Source: Cotesia glomerata (taxonomy: Eukaryota > Arthropoda > Insecta > Hymenoptera > Braconidae). From it: a DNA stretch of 64,000 nucleotides. The stretch covers positions 20,387,603 through 20,451,602 of the forward strand of contig NC_058161.1 of the NCBI RefSeq assembly GCF_020080835.1, in the 5' to 3' direction. This document shows, in pieces, positions 1 to 11,872 of this stretch. Under the pieces are notes generated by a model. The model ran no database searches. It was not told where the DNA came from and saw only the letters and a list, made by a program, of their open reading frames with translations. Each line of letters opens with the position of its first letter. Position 1 is the stretch's first letter. The position numbers and the translations under genes were made by a program.

Positions 1-1463
1 TAAAGAAATTTTTTTATTTAAAACTAAATATTTAACACTTTTATGTGTAAATTTAATTATTTAACATTTATCCTGTTAAATCAACACAAAAAAAATTCGG
101 TGAAAATAATCTCAAACATGACCATAAAATTTTATTTAAGGACATCTCAATAAGCCCATAAAAGTCAAAATAAGTTGTTTAAAAATTAATAAAATTGTTT
201 ACAATAATATTTTCTTTGTGATCGGTACGTTACTTTTAAATAGCGAGTGTCTAGTAAATTTAAAGGGCGTTTATATCTGTATATATAATATATATATTTA
301 AAAATAAAATAAAAAAAGCATATAGGTATATTGTGAAAAAAACGGACCTGAGGGGGTATTAAGTTGCAGCAGATTTAAGTAACCGGCGTTACAGTTTGAG
401 ACGGGTTTTTCAAAAGATCTTTGTTCGGCTGAAAGTGGGTCTTGGCAGTTGTTAGGAAAAGGGACATTTGTTGGGAAAAAAATTATTATTATTATATATT
501 GCGTCCCGTTTATTATTATTATTATTATTGTAGCTTACTTTTTTGATGATAGTGATACAGATGTAGAAGCGTAGTTCTGATTTAGTTATTGATTTACTCG
601 CGGAATTTGAATTTAAAATATACGTTGCAGTTAACAGGAAGTTTAAGTACGTAATACTCTTGGGTGCGGTTTTGTCAGCATCAAGCCTATTTTTCGGTTC
701 ACTGGTTTATGTAAATAACTCTTTGCTAGGACAGTTTGCAAGCTAAATTGTTTTTTAATTTTAAAAATTTTTATTTAAATTTATAAATTACTTAAAAGAA
801 AAAGTAATTTAAAAAATTGGTAATTTATGGGTAAAATATTAAAGATAAAAAAAAATTATTTGTTAAAAAATGTTCGCTGTAAAATTTTTTAAAAAAAGTT
901 CTTTATAATTTTCCGCGACAGTGAACACTGTGGCTAAAATTTTAATTTGCACTTTATATTGCCAACCGCAAAACTCTACTTGCGAAAAGATAAACAAGTA
1001 GCGCCATCTATTGGCGCTACACGGAACTATGACTTGAATCAAGGTAGCGATAATAATGTCAAAAAAAAAAATATAATTTAAATTTATTCAGCGTCTTAAT
1101 TACAATTAGAGCGGCTAAATATTTACGTTTTAAAAATATGTATATTTGCGATAAATATTATCTTTGTTTACCAGTACGTCAGTCGTCGCTATGTCACTTG
1201 GGTAATAAAATTAAATAATCTTTGTTTATTAATTCAGACTCTTTTAGTTTCAATCAAGTTAAATTGGATGGAATGAAAATTAAACAAAACTATAAATAAT
1301 AAACAATATCACACCTTACAACTTAAATCTTATTATCTGGCTGATAACGAACCCGGGTATTAAATATTACTTGTACTTCCGCGGTTTAAAATAGAAATAG
1401 AAAATATTTGTTAAATATAATTATTCTTTCTTTACTTTTTTTCAATGATTTAATTTTATTTTA
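1..1463. other. AT-rich intergenic DNA, left edge
   Basis: No gene is supported here. The stretch holds a short ATT microsatellite (about 510-529), a less AT-rich block at 340-480 of unknown nature, a 59-codon stop-free hydrophobic frame at 567-746 that has no ATG (see findings), and a perfect inverted repeat GTAGCGCC/GGCGCTAC around 999-1021. Confidence 0.5.
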
Positions 1464-2098
1464 CACAGAAAGAAAAATTTCTTGACTGAAGAACAAAATT
1501 CTTGGCTCAAGAAAATTTGTTGGGTGCCTGAAGGAAGAACGAAGTTGTGTTGGCCGAAGTTAAAATTTTTCTTTCAATTCTATTCTTGGTGCAAGTCATT
1601 TTTTCTTATCATAAATACTTGATATAATAAATTTTTATATTTGATCAAGATTATTAGATACTTTAGGGAAGCAGCGCTGCCTACTTCAGCTGAGAAAAAA
1701 ATTTTCTCACCTTGAGAAAATTTTTCTCGAGAATATTTGATAGCCTTTTTATATTATTTTACTGTGCAATTATACATATTGAATGAAAAAAAATGATGAA
1801 ATATTATTTGATCATCCCATTTGGTATTTTAATCAATAAAAATATTATTGAAAATTAACTTCTATCTTTATATTTAATTTTTTGGAGCAAGAGAGAAATT
1901 TTCTCAAGACAAGAAAATTAACTTCTATCAAGAACTAAATTTTTTGGAGCTCGAGGCTGAATTTTCTCAAAACAAGATTTTCTTGACTTAAATAAATTTT
2001 CTTGGATCAAGCTACATATTTCTCAAACCAATAAAATTAATTTTGTTGGAATAAGTGAAATCTCTTGTCAAAAAAAAATTTTCTTGGCTCAATAAATG
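1464..2098 (+). mobile_element. CACAGAAAG-ended MITE-like element, copy 1 (right end degraded)
   Basis: The element starts CACAGAAAGAAAAATTTC directly after a TA. It is related to the copy at 60652-61347 (opposite orientation) and to the copy starting at 63755. All share internal sequence such as the blocks around GGAAGCAGCGCTGCCTACTT and repeated CAAGAAAATTTT words. The expected right end TTTCTGTG-TA is not seen, and similarity fades near 2098, so this copy is truncated or diverged. There is no open reading frame, so it is non-autonomous. The TA target suggests Tc1/mariner-type mobilisation. Confidence 0.65.
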
Positions 2099-2806
2099 TT
2101 TATCATTGAATGAATTATCAAGTAATAATTGATTTAAAATGAAAAGGTTAAAAATTTAAGCACCAAAGTAATTTAATAAAATAAAATATTACCTATAACT
2201 AATAAAAATAATTGCAATCTTACAAAATAACATTAAATTAATATCTAATAAAAATAATAGGCTTATAATTCTGTAGTTAGTCTATTTAAAAAATTGCGTC
2301 ACTAAATAAAACCTGTTTGGACAAGTGCGCTGATAATTAGCTAATCAGAATGCAAATAGACAAAAAGCCATGTTTTATATAAAAATAATTAAACAAAAAA
2401 AAGATGTACAAATTTAAAGATTACAAGTGTTATTAAAATAGATGGTACTACAATAGACACCCAAGACAAGACATAAAAAAATAACTATATTATATTTATA
2501 ATGTACAAATTTATTGAAAAATATTAAGCGACTATTGGGCGCCAGTAAATCGCTCCATAATATTTATTTAATGTCTATTCTCATTAACTTATAATTGCTT
2601 TACTGAAATTCAAAGAGCTCGAAATTTTTGTTGGTGGGAGGACCTCGTGATTCCTCGGTATAAAACCATGCGCTGATGGTTAATTACCTTTTAATAATAA
2701 GTAGTCATAGAACGCGTCTGGATAGTTTGTCGCCGAATTATTTTTTTTATTTTAATTATTTTTTTTTTATTTTAATTTTTTTTTTTTAATATTTGTGAGT
2801 GAAATT
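2099..2806. other. upstream region of the Tret1-like gene
   Basis: AT-rich sequence upstream of the transporter start. It should contain its 5' UTR and promoter, but no TATA box with a well-spaced initiator could be identified. The last 100 bases before the ATG are almost pure T/A. Confidence 0.35.
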
Positions 2807-5800
2807 ATGATGGACGTGCAAGAAACTAAGCAATGGCCTCAGTACTTGGCTGCTATTACAGGTAATTATTTTTCTAATGTACTGTACTATGTATTAAACT
2901 TAATCTTTGCAGATAAATTAGTAGAGAAAGTTCTGGGAGTAGTACTATAGTTATTAAGGGGTATTATGAGCTAGAAAAATGAATTGAAAGTAATTTTTGA
3001 GGAGCCGTAAAAAAAAAGACAATTTTTTTTTTTAAGGTATTTATTAATATTTGAAAAATACAAAAAAAAATTAGTAAAAAATTGACAATCCTTTTAAAAA
3101 TCTGGAAAAAAAAATTGTTATTCCATGAAATAACTGCCTGAAAAGTTAATTAATTTTTGTAAAGCTCTTTTTGAGTTTTCTGAACTTTTTTAAAATTGTA
3201 AATATTTTAATTTGGGGATAAGGATAGTTCTTAAGATAGAGAAGTCTATAAAGAAGACTTAGACCAAATTGCAAGCAATTTGGTTCAGTAGGAGTTGAAA
3301 AAAAATTAATTTGAATCAAGAGAAAAATTTTGGGACCAAGAAAATAATTTTAAAGAGTTTCAATTTCTTGGATTAGGGGGAAAAATTCTTGAATTGAGTA
3401 AAATATATTTGAACGGATAGTTTCTTAGTTTAAGAATTTTTCTAGTCAGATTAAGGAGACTAGCAACCTTGCAGTCACTATGTGACTTCCGTGACTTGTG
3501 AATTATGAATAAATAAAGTTTTGATTTATTAAATAATGACTTTTTTAAATTGCACTGTATTTTCTTAAATATTGATGTTTTTAAATATATAAGCTCATTT
3601 TGATATTATACTCGTCAAGGGCTTTCATTTGAGTACCCACATGCATTTTTGATATATTTTTCATATATTTATATATATAAGTATTTGAAAAATATGAAAA
3701 ATTGATGTAGGTACTCAGATGGAACGTCTCGATGAGTGTAACATCGGGATGAGCTTGTATCTTTAGAAATGTCAATAGTTCATAAGATACAAGGCAGTTT
3801 CTTCATCATTGAAATTTTTAAAGATATAAGCTCATCCCGATGTTTCACTCATCAAGAGCTTTAATTTAAGTTCCCACTTGCATTTTTTATATATTTTTAA
3901 TATATACATATATATAATATATGAAAAATTGATGTGGATACTCAAATGAAAGGTCTTGATGAGTGTAATGTTGGGGTGAGCTTATATCTTTAAAAATGTC
4001 AATAGTTCTCAAGATACAAAGTCATTTCTGAAATATTGACATTTTTAAAGATATAAGCTCATTCCAATGTTACACTCATCAAGAGCTTTCATTTGAGTAC
4101 CCACATGCGTTTTAATATATTTTTCATATATTTATATATATAATATATACAAATATATGAAAAATTGATGTGGGTACTCAAATGAAAGGTCTTGATGAGT
4201 GTAATGTCAGGGTGAGCTTATATCTTTAAAAATGTCAATAGTTAACAAGATACAAGGTCATTTCTTAATTATGTATCCTAGACACAAAATTTTCCTTATT
4301 CTCTTAATAATATTGATGAAATTCTTCAAAATTATTTACTTGATTTAAAAATAAATTTTTTTTTTCTGTGTAGAACCTAAAAAATCGTGGTTATCGTTTT
4401 AAAAAAGACAGTTTCAAGAAAAACTTCTTTAAAGTTTTTCGCAGTCTAGTTCCGGCCAAGCTGGTTTAAATGCCGTGTCAATAAAACAGCTATATCTCTA
4501 AAAATAATTTGAATTTTCTAAAATCCTCTTAAAGACATATTCTTAAAGGGATAATTTTTGAAAATATAAAAAAAAAAAAAAAAACAGTTTTTTCAAATTT
4601 CTTCACCAAAATATCCCCTTAAGACATTTAAAATAAAGACTAAAAAATTAAATAAAATTATTTTTAGCAACACTATCAATGGGAATCGCAGGCTCGCACA
4701 TCGGATGGACATCACCGAGTCTTCCTTACCTAAAATCAGAAATTTCTCACTTGCCGATGAGCAACGACGACAGTTCGTGGATTGCCTCGTTCTTCCTTTT
4801 AGGATCAGTGCCAGGAAACCTCCTGGCTGCGTTCATCGTCGACACGATTGGAAGGAAGCTCAGCCTCCTATTAGCAGGCGTTCCCTTGACTTTGGGCTGG
4901 CTGCTGATAATCTTCGCGCGCAATGCTTACTACCTCTACGCTTCGAGGTTCATCAGCGGGTTCGGGATGGGCATAGTCTACGTAGTTTGCCCGATGTATA
5001 TCGGCGAAATCGCGGATAAGAAGATTAGAGGTGCTTTGGGGACCTTTATTAAATTGATGGTCACCTTCGGGGAGCTTTACTCCCACGCTGTTGGACCCTT
5101 TACGGGATTTCACGAACTGACCTGCGCGTGTTTATTGATTCCGCTCGTTTTTTTTATGACTTTTATATGGATGCCTGAATCGCCGTACTATCTAGTGATG
5201 AAGGGTAAACACCAAGAGGCAGAAGATTCTCTCAAGACACTCAAGAGGTAATTGTAAATAGTTAATTTTGTTAAATTGCACTGTACCTTCTTAACTATTG
5301 ACTTTTTTAAAGATATAAGCTCGTCCCGATGCTACACTTATCAAGAGCTTTCATTTGAGTACCCACATGCATTTTTGATATATTTTTCATATATATATAT
5401 ATATATCGCGTGACTAATGCAAAAAGTTCGCATAGCTACAGGTTAGTAGGGATCCATGCTAAAAGGGCGCATAAAAAAATTTTTTTTGCCATTCTTCTTG
5501 AAATCGCTCCAAACGCAAAGATCTGTAAAAAAAAAATTCGAGTATCCTAAAGCTAAATGGGCGAACTCAAGACATGCGCCCTTTTAGTTTTTAGAAAAGT
5601 AGTTCTTAAAGCTAAAAGGGCACATAAAAAAAATTTAAGTTTTTATAAAAATTTTGATAAATAGCTTCACAAGACATAAAATAAAAAAGTTTTATGAATA
5701 AAAAAAAATTTCTTAACAGCCGGTCCCTACACGGAAAGAATAAGATGACACTGGGTATCATCCTAGATTATACTCAGTATTATCTGTGGTGAAAAAAAAT

Positions 5801-7511
5801 TTCAGATAGTAGCTAGAAAAATCCAGATTATACTGCGTGATATCTGGATTATACTCATTGTAATCTGGATTATACTAACTACTATCTGAAATTTTTTTTT
5901 TACTCAGTATAATCCGGGATGATATCCAGTGTCATTTTGTTCTTTTCGCGTACGATTGCAGCTTCATATTTCTCTTCTAGACAAAGAAGAATTTTGAAAA
6001 AAACGCTCTGCTACGTAATAGATTTTTTAATTATCTATTTCGTATAGCAGGGTGTTTTTTTCAAAATTGTCATTTGTTTAAAAGAAAAACATAAAACTTC
6101 AATAGCTTCATAATCATGAATGCACCGAGGATAGTACCGTTTCTTGCAGTGAGTGTGACGCGAGAAAAAGAGGGGATCGGCTGTTTTTAAGTACTTGAAC
6201 AATATTGAAAAAATAATAATTTTTAACTATTTTTATACAAGCAATGGATAATTAAATTAATCGAAAACTAATGGGATTGAAATAATTTTCAAATAAAAAA
6301 TAAATTAATACAATCACGCATATCTTGCAATTTTTTAAAAATATTTTTAATTGTAATTTTAAAAGAGTGTATGTTGAGTTAGAATACGCCTCTTTCGTAT
6401 GAATCTACCGTTTTTTTTTTTAATTTTTAGGCTAAAAATGAGCATTTTAATGAATTATTTAGAAAAAAAATTTATAAGCCCTTTTAGCTTTAGGTCATAA
6501 AATTTTCAAATTCCTAAAGCTAAAAGGGCGCATACTTTGCCATACGCCCTTTTTGCATTAGTCACGCGATATATAAATATATAAAATATATGAAAAAATG
6601 ATGTGGGTACTCAAATGAAAGGTCTCGATGAGTGTAATGTCAAGATGAGCTTATATCTTTAAAAATGTCAATATTTCACAAGATACAAGGTCATTTCTTA
6701 ATTATATAAAATTCTCACCAGGTACAGTACCAAAAACGGCCTCCAGGAAGACATGGACCAGATGACCAAAGCAGTGTTAATGGACATGAAGAGCCGAGCT
6801 GGCTTCCGCGATATTTTCATGACCGAGGGTAACCGCAAAGGATTAACAATTTGCTTTGGTCTCCAACTAATCCTCCAATTCAGTGGAATCGCGGCGATTG
6901 AATCGTACACTCAAGAAATAGTAGCTCCAAGCGAGTCAGGCCTAGCTCCAGGAATCTCAGTAATTATCCTGAGCGTCTGCCAACTGGTAGCAGGGCTGGG
7001 CGCTGCTGTCCTGGTGGACAAGCTCGGAAGAAGACCTTTGCTATTGAGCACTACCTTGTGCGCAGCTGTGGTTCTTATGGTCAGCAGCGCCTTCTATATC
7101 CTTAAAATAGAACTCGGGTGGCCTCTAAAAGGCCTCGGTTGGATACTAGACTCTTCCGTGATCCTCTATGAGTTCATAATCGCTTTAGGACTGAACCCTC
7201 TGCCTTATATGATGCTCGGCGAGCTCTTTCCGACAAATGTCAAAGGAGTTGCTGTCTCTATGGCCAATATTTGGGGCTCCATGCTCGCATTCTTCGTCGC
7301 TAAAATGTTCCAAGTGGTAACAGACACTTGTGGAATGTACGCCAGCTTCGCTTGGTTCGCTGCTTCTTGTGTGCTTGGTCTGGTTTTCATTCAGTGGTTC
7401 GTTCCCGAGACCAAGGGCAAGTCTCTCGGGGAAATTCAAGACGAACTTAATTGCAGGAAGAAGGTTAAGACTATTAATCAGGAGGTTTATATTAAGACGA
7501 TTGATTTTTAG
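2807..7511 (+). CDS. facilitated trehalose/sugar transporter, Tret1-like (MFS)
   Basis: Three exons: 2807-2861, 4668-5247, 6722-7511. Phases join cleanly (1 then 2) and give 474 aa, a usual length for insect Tret1-like proteins. This is a 12-TM major facilitator of the plasma membrane; the family carries trehalose or glucose down its gradient. Visible family marks are DTIGRK after the second membrane segment, PESPYYLV at the end of the N-half, DKLGRRPLLL in the C-half and PETKGKSL at the C-terminus. Exon 1 encodes only the cytosolic start (MMDVQETKQWPQYLAAIT). Intron 1 holds an intact reverse-oriented Helitron (3460-4316). Intron 2 holds a Helitron palindrome split by two nested MITEs. The substrate is inferred from the family; a generic sugar porter of the same clade is equally possible. 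Confidence 0.93.
3460..4316 (-). mobile_element. non-autonomous Helitron with palindromic modules, both ends intact
   Basis: Read on the minus strand it begins TCAATATTATTAAGAGAA after an A and ends in a hairpin (AGTCACatagTGACT), a short spacer with GGTTG, then CTAG followed by T. This matches Helitron rules: 5' TC, 3' hairpin plus CTRR, insertion between A and T, no target duplication. Inside are palindromic modules whose arms carry the words GATATAAGCTCATCCCGATG and CTTTCATTTGAGTACCCACA, with a TA-rich centre. It has no ORF and lies in intron 1 of the Tret1-like gene. Confidence 0.82.
5407..6568. mobile_element. MITE with CGCGTGACTAATGC ends, inserted in a Helitron palindrome
   Basis: The terminal inverted repeats are CGCGTGACTAATGCAAAAAG at 5407 and its complement ending at 6568. 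The word GCTAAAAGGGCGCAT or its complement recurs at about 5458, 5573, 5608, 6478 and 6521, as subterminal repeats. No transposase is present. The flanks are alternating AT, so the target duplication cannot be read. A second MITE sits inside (5730-5950), and an imperfect hairpin lies at 5990-6073. Confidence 0.78.
5730..5950. mobile_element. small TA-flanked foldback MITE (CACGGAAAGAA ends)
   Basis: The ends are inverted (CACGGAAAGAATAAGATGAC and the complement of GTCATTTTGTTCTTTTCGCG), continuing inward into ACTGG / CCAGT. TA lies directly outside on both sides (5728-5729 and 5951-5952). The interior is a set of inverted GATTATACT words. At 221 bp it is non-coding, and it is inserted in the 5407-6568 element. 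Confidence 0.8.
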
Positions 7512-7604
7512 GTAAATTTTCTGGAATTTTTCTCTATTGGATTTTTTAGGAAATTATTAACAATTTTTTCGGCTATGATCTAATTTTTTATTAAAAATAT
7601 AAAT

Positions 7605-9274
7605 GGGTGATTCTCTGTAAAGACGTCTTAAATCTGTCCAAAATTGTCCGACCAAATTATATTTGATTTTTTTACACGGAAAAAAGTAAACTGTAATAAA
7701 TAACAGTCGATTTATAATAAGTAATGATCAACTGCTATAAACTACCATTTCAAATAGTAAAATCGTGATTTTACAATTCACTTTATAATATTTACCATTT
7801 AAACGTTACAATTTACTATTTACATGGAAGAAAATACTATTTCAAACAGTAGTATTCGCTATGTAAATGTCTAAAATGTTTAAGTATAATAATTAACAAT
7901 TCAGACTTTGATACTTATCATTACGTACCTAAAAAATGATCTTATGATATGTAAAAAGTATAAAATAAAGTTAGTAAATTTCTAATAAAAACAACGTCAA
8001 TATTTACAAAGTAAAATGGTAAATTTTAAACGCAACGCTAAAAATCAAACTGTAATTATTGACTTGCTTGGACTGGTAAAATCTATATTTTAAAAGTATA
8101 ATTTTTACTGTTTCAAATGTTAAATTCTCCCAGAGTGAGACCTCCTTCTCTTTCATCTGAATTCCTCTTCTCCTCATAATATCGACTATATATTGAAATG
8201 GCAATTTTTACTGTTTGAAACTGTAATTTTTTAAGATGAAAGAGTCGTTATTTACTATAGTGACAGCTACTAATCACTTATTTTGGATATTAAATTATAA
8301 ATTGTGGCTTTTATACTTTCTACATTAAGTTCTGTAATATTTATGTTTTTGCCACCCCGATGTCCGCTTTACTGTTTGAAACTATAAAAATTAACCAGAA
8401 TCCGAGTGAATATTACAGTTTACTTTTTTCCGTGTAGAAAAAAAATTAAGGGCTACAAAACTATCAGCTTAATGATAACAAATAAACAGCCAAATTAATT
8501 TTTATTTTTCCGATATTTGTGTGTCTTTTGCCATACAACATCACAGGGGGGGACTGTTTGCCAGGGGACTGTTTTTTTTTTTTTTTTATCAAATTGAGAA
8601 AAATCAAGCAAATTATTTCAATGCATTCAACTTTTCAAGTTCTCAATGAATGTTTACATTAATTAGAATAATATTAAGACTTATGGATCGAATTTTATAA
8701 ATAAATTATAAATAAAAATAGTTGCCAGGGGACTGAGTTTTGAAGTGGCCCAGACACATATTTCCAGCACAAACGGTGCTTTGACACTAAATAAAATGTC
8801 GATAAAGCGCTAACAGCCCTATGGTTATTAACTCAAGGCTAGTTAGGTCCTTATAAACCTTACAAAAGGTAAAATAACACGCTGGATTTTTTTTTTTGGC
8901 TTTGAACTTCTGGCAAGGGACTGTTCTTAAAATGCCTGGGACAAACTTTGGTTTAATGAATTCAATGAAACAAATTAATTTTCGGTACTTTTTATTGAAG
9001 AAGATTGTTAGTTAACTAATTAAGTTTATAAACATTATGGACCAAATTATATATTATCGACGAATAACTTAAAATTTAATCTTAAAGTATTAATTTTGGG
9101 AATGGGACAGTCCAGGGGACTGTTATTTCGGTGGTTTACCAATTTATAGCAAAAAAACCAAAATTTATTTCATTTTAGTTTTCAATGCTTCAAATAGAAA
9201 TGTTTTTTTACTTTCAATTTTTCTAATAAAAAAATGCCTGGGACAGCGAAAAACATCCTTACAGAAAATCACCC
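7605..9274 (+). mobile_element. GGGTGATT-ended element, copy 1 (filled site)
   Basis: The inverted ends are GGGTGATTCTCTGTAA and TTACAGAAAATCACCC. Without the nested MITE (7675-8434) the element is about 0.9 kb. It carries a repeated GCCAGGGGACTGTT-like word (about 8546-8575, 8724, 8912, 9108). A second copy in reverse orientation is at 17013-17944 and lacks the MITE. No ORF is present. It begins about 90 bp beyond the Tret1-like stop codon and may form part of that gene's 3' UTR. Confidence 0.8.
7675..8434. mobile_element. TA-flanked MITE (CACGGAAAAAAGTAAACTG ends), copy 1
   Basis: The inverted ends start CACGGAAAAAAGTAAACTG, with TA on both sides (7673-7674, 8435-8436). It is 760 bp, nested in the GGGTGATT element; the corresponding site in the other copy of that element is empty. 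It is nearly identical to 15945-16707. A 66-codon frame conserved between the copies on the minus strand (8004-8204) is treated as chance. Confidence 0.85.
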
Positions 9275-10400
9275 ATTTAGAAAATTTGCGAAATTCTGTT
9301 AAAGTTTTTTTTTTAATTTTATCTTTAACTTACAATTTTTATTAATTAAAGAAATCTAAAATTTTTAAATTTCGGCTAATTTTAACATAATCAAAAATTA
9401 TAGTTTAAAAAATTAAAAATTCAAACTTTAAATATTAATTTTTCCATCTTTAAATTTAATATTTAAATTTCACAATTTTATTTTTACAAAATAAGTGAAA
9501 ATTACAATTTTAAACTGTAATTTTTCATAAAAAATGCCTTAATTTTTTCTTTTATTTCGTCTAACAAATAAATTAAAAATCCAATGAGAAAAATTCCACT
9601 GAAAAAAAAATTCTCGAGCCTACAAAAAATAATAAACAATTAAATTTTACGTTCTAAATTAAACCAACAAAAATTGACCTTTAAACATCAACACAGTAAA
9701 ATTCAAAGATTAAGTCTTTAAAATTTATTTATTTATGTTAATTCAGAGCAATTTAACCTCGAGAAATTTCCTAGGCTGTTTACTTACTGCCTATAATAGA
9801 ATTATTATATTATTTCCACACAACTATATCAACTTGATAAAGTACCGACTTGATAAGAATTAATAGAGTCACCTTGTACTGTCAAAAAAAAACAACTAAT
9901 ATAAAATGATATAATTATTATCTATTAAAAAAAAAAAAAAAAAAAAAAATACAATCAGCGGGGGTTCCTTTAAAACAAGGAGTGCTGAGCAAGCATGACC
10001 ACCATATCTCATCCCTTTTAAGCAGGGTGTAACTACTTTGAGACTGAATCGATATCGATATTGATAATTTAACAATTATTATTACTTTTTCTAATCGTTA
10101 AGTTTTTATATTTATTTATTCATCTACTGAAAAAAAAAAAAAAAAAAAATACTTCCCTTTGAGGCAGGGTGCAATCGACTGATTAATAAATCTTAAACGA
10201 TTATGATTGTTATGCGTTTAAACATAACCCTGGTTGATGCAAAATCAATTACTTATTATTATTATTGTTATTATAAGTGATAAGAATTTTTTATGATTTT
10301 TTTGTAACTCTCTACGGTCCCTTTTAAGCAGGGTGTGATTTTTTTATCTGTAAAAATCTTTATATGTAGAAAGTTTCTTGTATAATTTTATTTTAATAAA

Positions 10401-10470
<70 letters not shown>

Positions 10471-10769
10471 AATTAATATTGTTTTTATTATTTAATATAA
10501 TACAATATACAAACATTAAATAAATTTGTTTTAGGTAGACGCTATTTTGCAGGTGTAAAAAAATTTAAAGAAAATTGTTTTGTAAAATTTATAGAAAAGT
10601 TTGTAAAATTTACTTTATTTTTAATTTGTAATTTTTGAGTCTAATTATTACTAAATATGTATCGTAATTAATTAAAAAGCATTACTTGATTCAGCATAAT
10701 TAATTTATATCACATGTGAAAATTTTTTTTGTAAATTTGAATTTTTCGGATTTTTTACTGTGAAAAAAT
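9275..10769. other. AT-rich intergenic DNA with a thrice-repeated CCCTTTTAAGCAGGGTG word
   Basis: No gene seen. Three copies of CCCTTTTAAGCAGGGTGT or close variants occur at about 10011, 10148 and 10318. Long A runs lie at 9928-9949 and 10132-10149, and a (TA)n microsatellite at about 10407-10467. Confidence 0.5.
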
Positions 10770-11640
10770 AAATAAAATTTTGCTATATTAAATAATGACT
10801 TTTGTTAAATTGCACTGTACTTTCTTAACTATTGACATTTTTAAAGATATAAGCTCATCCTAATGTTATAGTCATCAAGAGCTTTCATTTGAGTAGTCAC
10901 ATGCATTTTTGATATATTTTTCATATATTAATATATATAATATTTATAAATATATATATAATTGATGTGGGTACTCAAATGAAAGATCTCGATGAATGTA
11001 ACATCGGGATGAGCTTATATCATTGAAAATGTCAATATTTCAAAAGATAAAAGGTCATTTCTTATTTATATCATGTATATAATATATATTTCAAAGATAT
11101 AAGCTCATCTCGATGTTACAATCATCAAAAGCTTTCATTTGAGTACACACATGCATTTTTGATATATTTTTCATATATAAATATATATAATACTTATAAA
11201 TATATGAAATATATAAAAAATTGATGTGGGTACTCAAATAAAAGGTCTTAACAAGTGTAATATCAAGATAAGCTTATATCTTTAAAAATGTCAATAGTTC
11301 TCAAGATACAAGGTCATTTCTGAAATATTGACATTTTTAATGATATAAGCTCAACCCGATGTTACTTTCATCAAGAGCTTTCATTTGAGCCCCCACATGC
11401 ATTTTTGATATATTTTTCATATATACATATATAATATTTATAAATATATAAAATATATGAAAAATTCATGTGGGTACTAAAATGAAAGGTCTTAATAAGT
11501 GTAATGTCGGGGTGGGCTTATATCTTTAAAAATGTAAATAGTTCACAAGATAAAAGGACATTTCTTAATTATGTCATGTATATAATATATATTTTAAAGA
11601 TATAACCTCATCCCAATATTTTCTATAAATTTTACAGAGT
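10770..11640 (-). mobile_element. tandem Helitron palindrome modules (reverse orientation)
   Basis: The block starts with the 3'-side word TTAAATAATGACTTTTGTTA and then contains several palindromic modules (arms with AAGATATAAGCTCATC and AGCTTTCATTTGAG) with TATATA centres. The 3' hairpin and CTAG end are not visible, so the copy is truncated. It lies just 3' of the gene at 11873-14335. Confidence 0.7.
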
Positions 11641-11872
11641 TTTTTTCTTAAATTGTTATAATTAACACTTTTTTCAGTCGCTATTAATAATTAATCCCCA
11701 CCTACTAAAACTATCGTCCTAAATGCAATAACTAACTTATACTTAAAAAAAATTAATCTTCATAAATATTGAAAAAATATTCGGACCAAAATTAAAAACT
11801 ATCACAAGATTCTCATTAACTCGTGATCACATTTAATAACTTAACAACATTCAAAATAATTTTTTTATTAAT

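Larger units (their letters stand above)
5262..6706 (-). mobile_element. Helitron palindrome module interrupted by a MITE nest
   Basis: The left arm is 5262-5406 and the right arm 6569-6706 of the same palindromic module family, in reverse orientation (TTAAATTGCACTGTAC at left, TTTCTTAATTATATAAA at right). The two arms are separated by the inserted element 5407-6568, in the TA-rich centre. The block lies in intron 2 of the Tret1-like gene and ends just before its acceptor. Confidence 0.75.

Noticed and set aside
4705..5113. 104- and 80-codon frames overlapping Tret1-like exon 2
   Set aside because: They are shadows of the transporter exon in other frames.
8004..8204. 66-codon minus-strand frame conserved with 16277-16477
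   Set aside because: Both lie in two copies of the same MITE that are nearly identical at all positions, so frame conservation carries no weight; the composition is non-coding.
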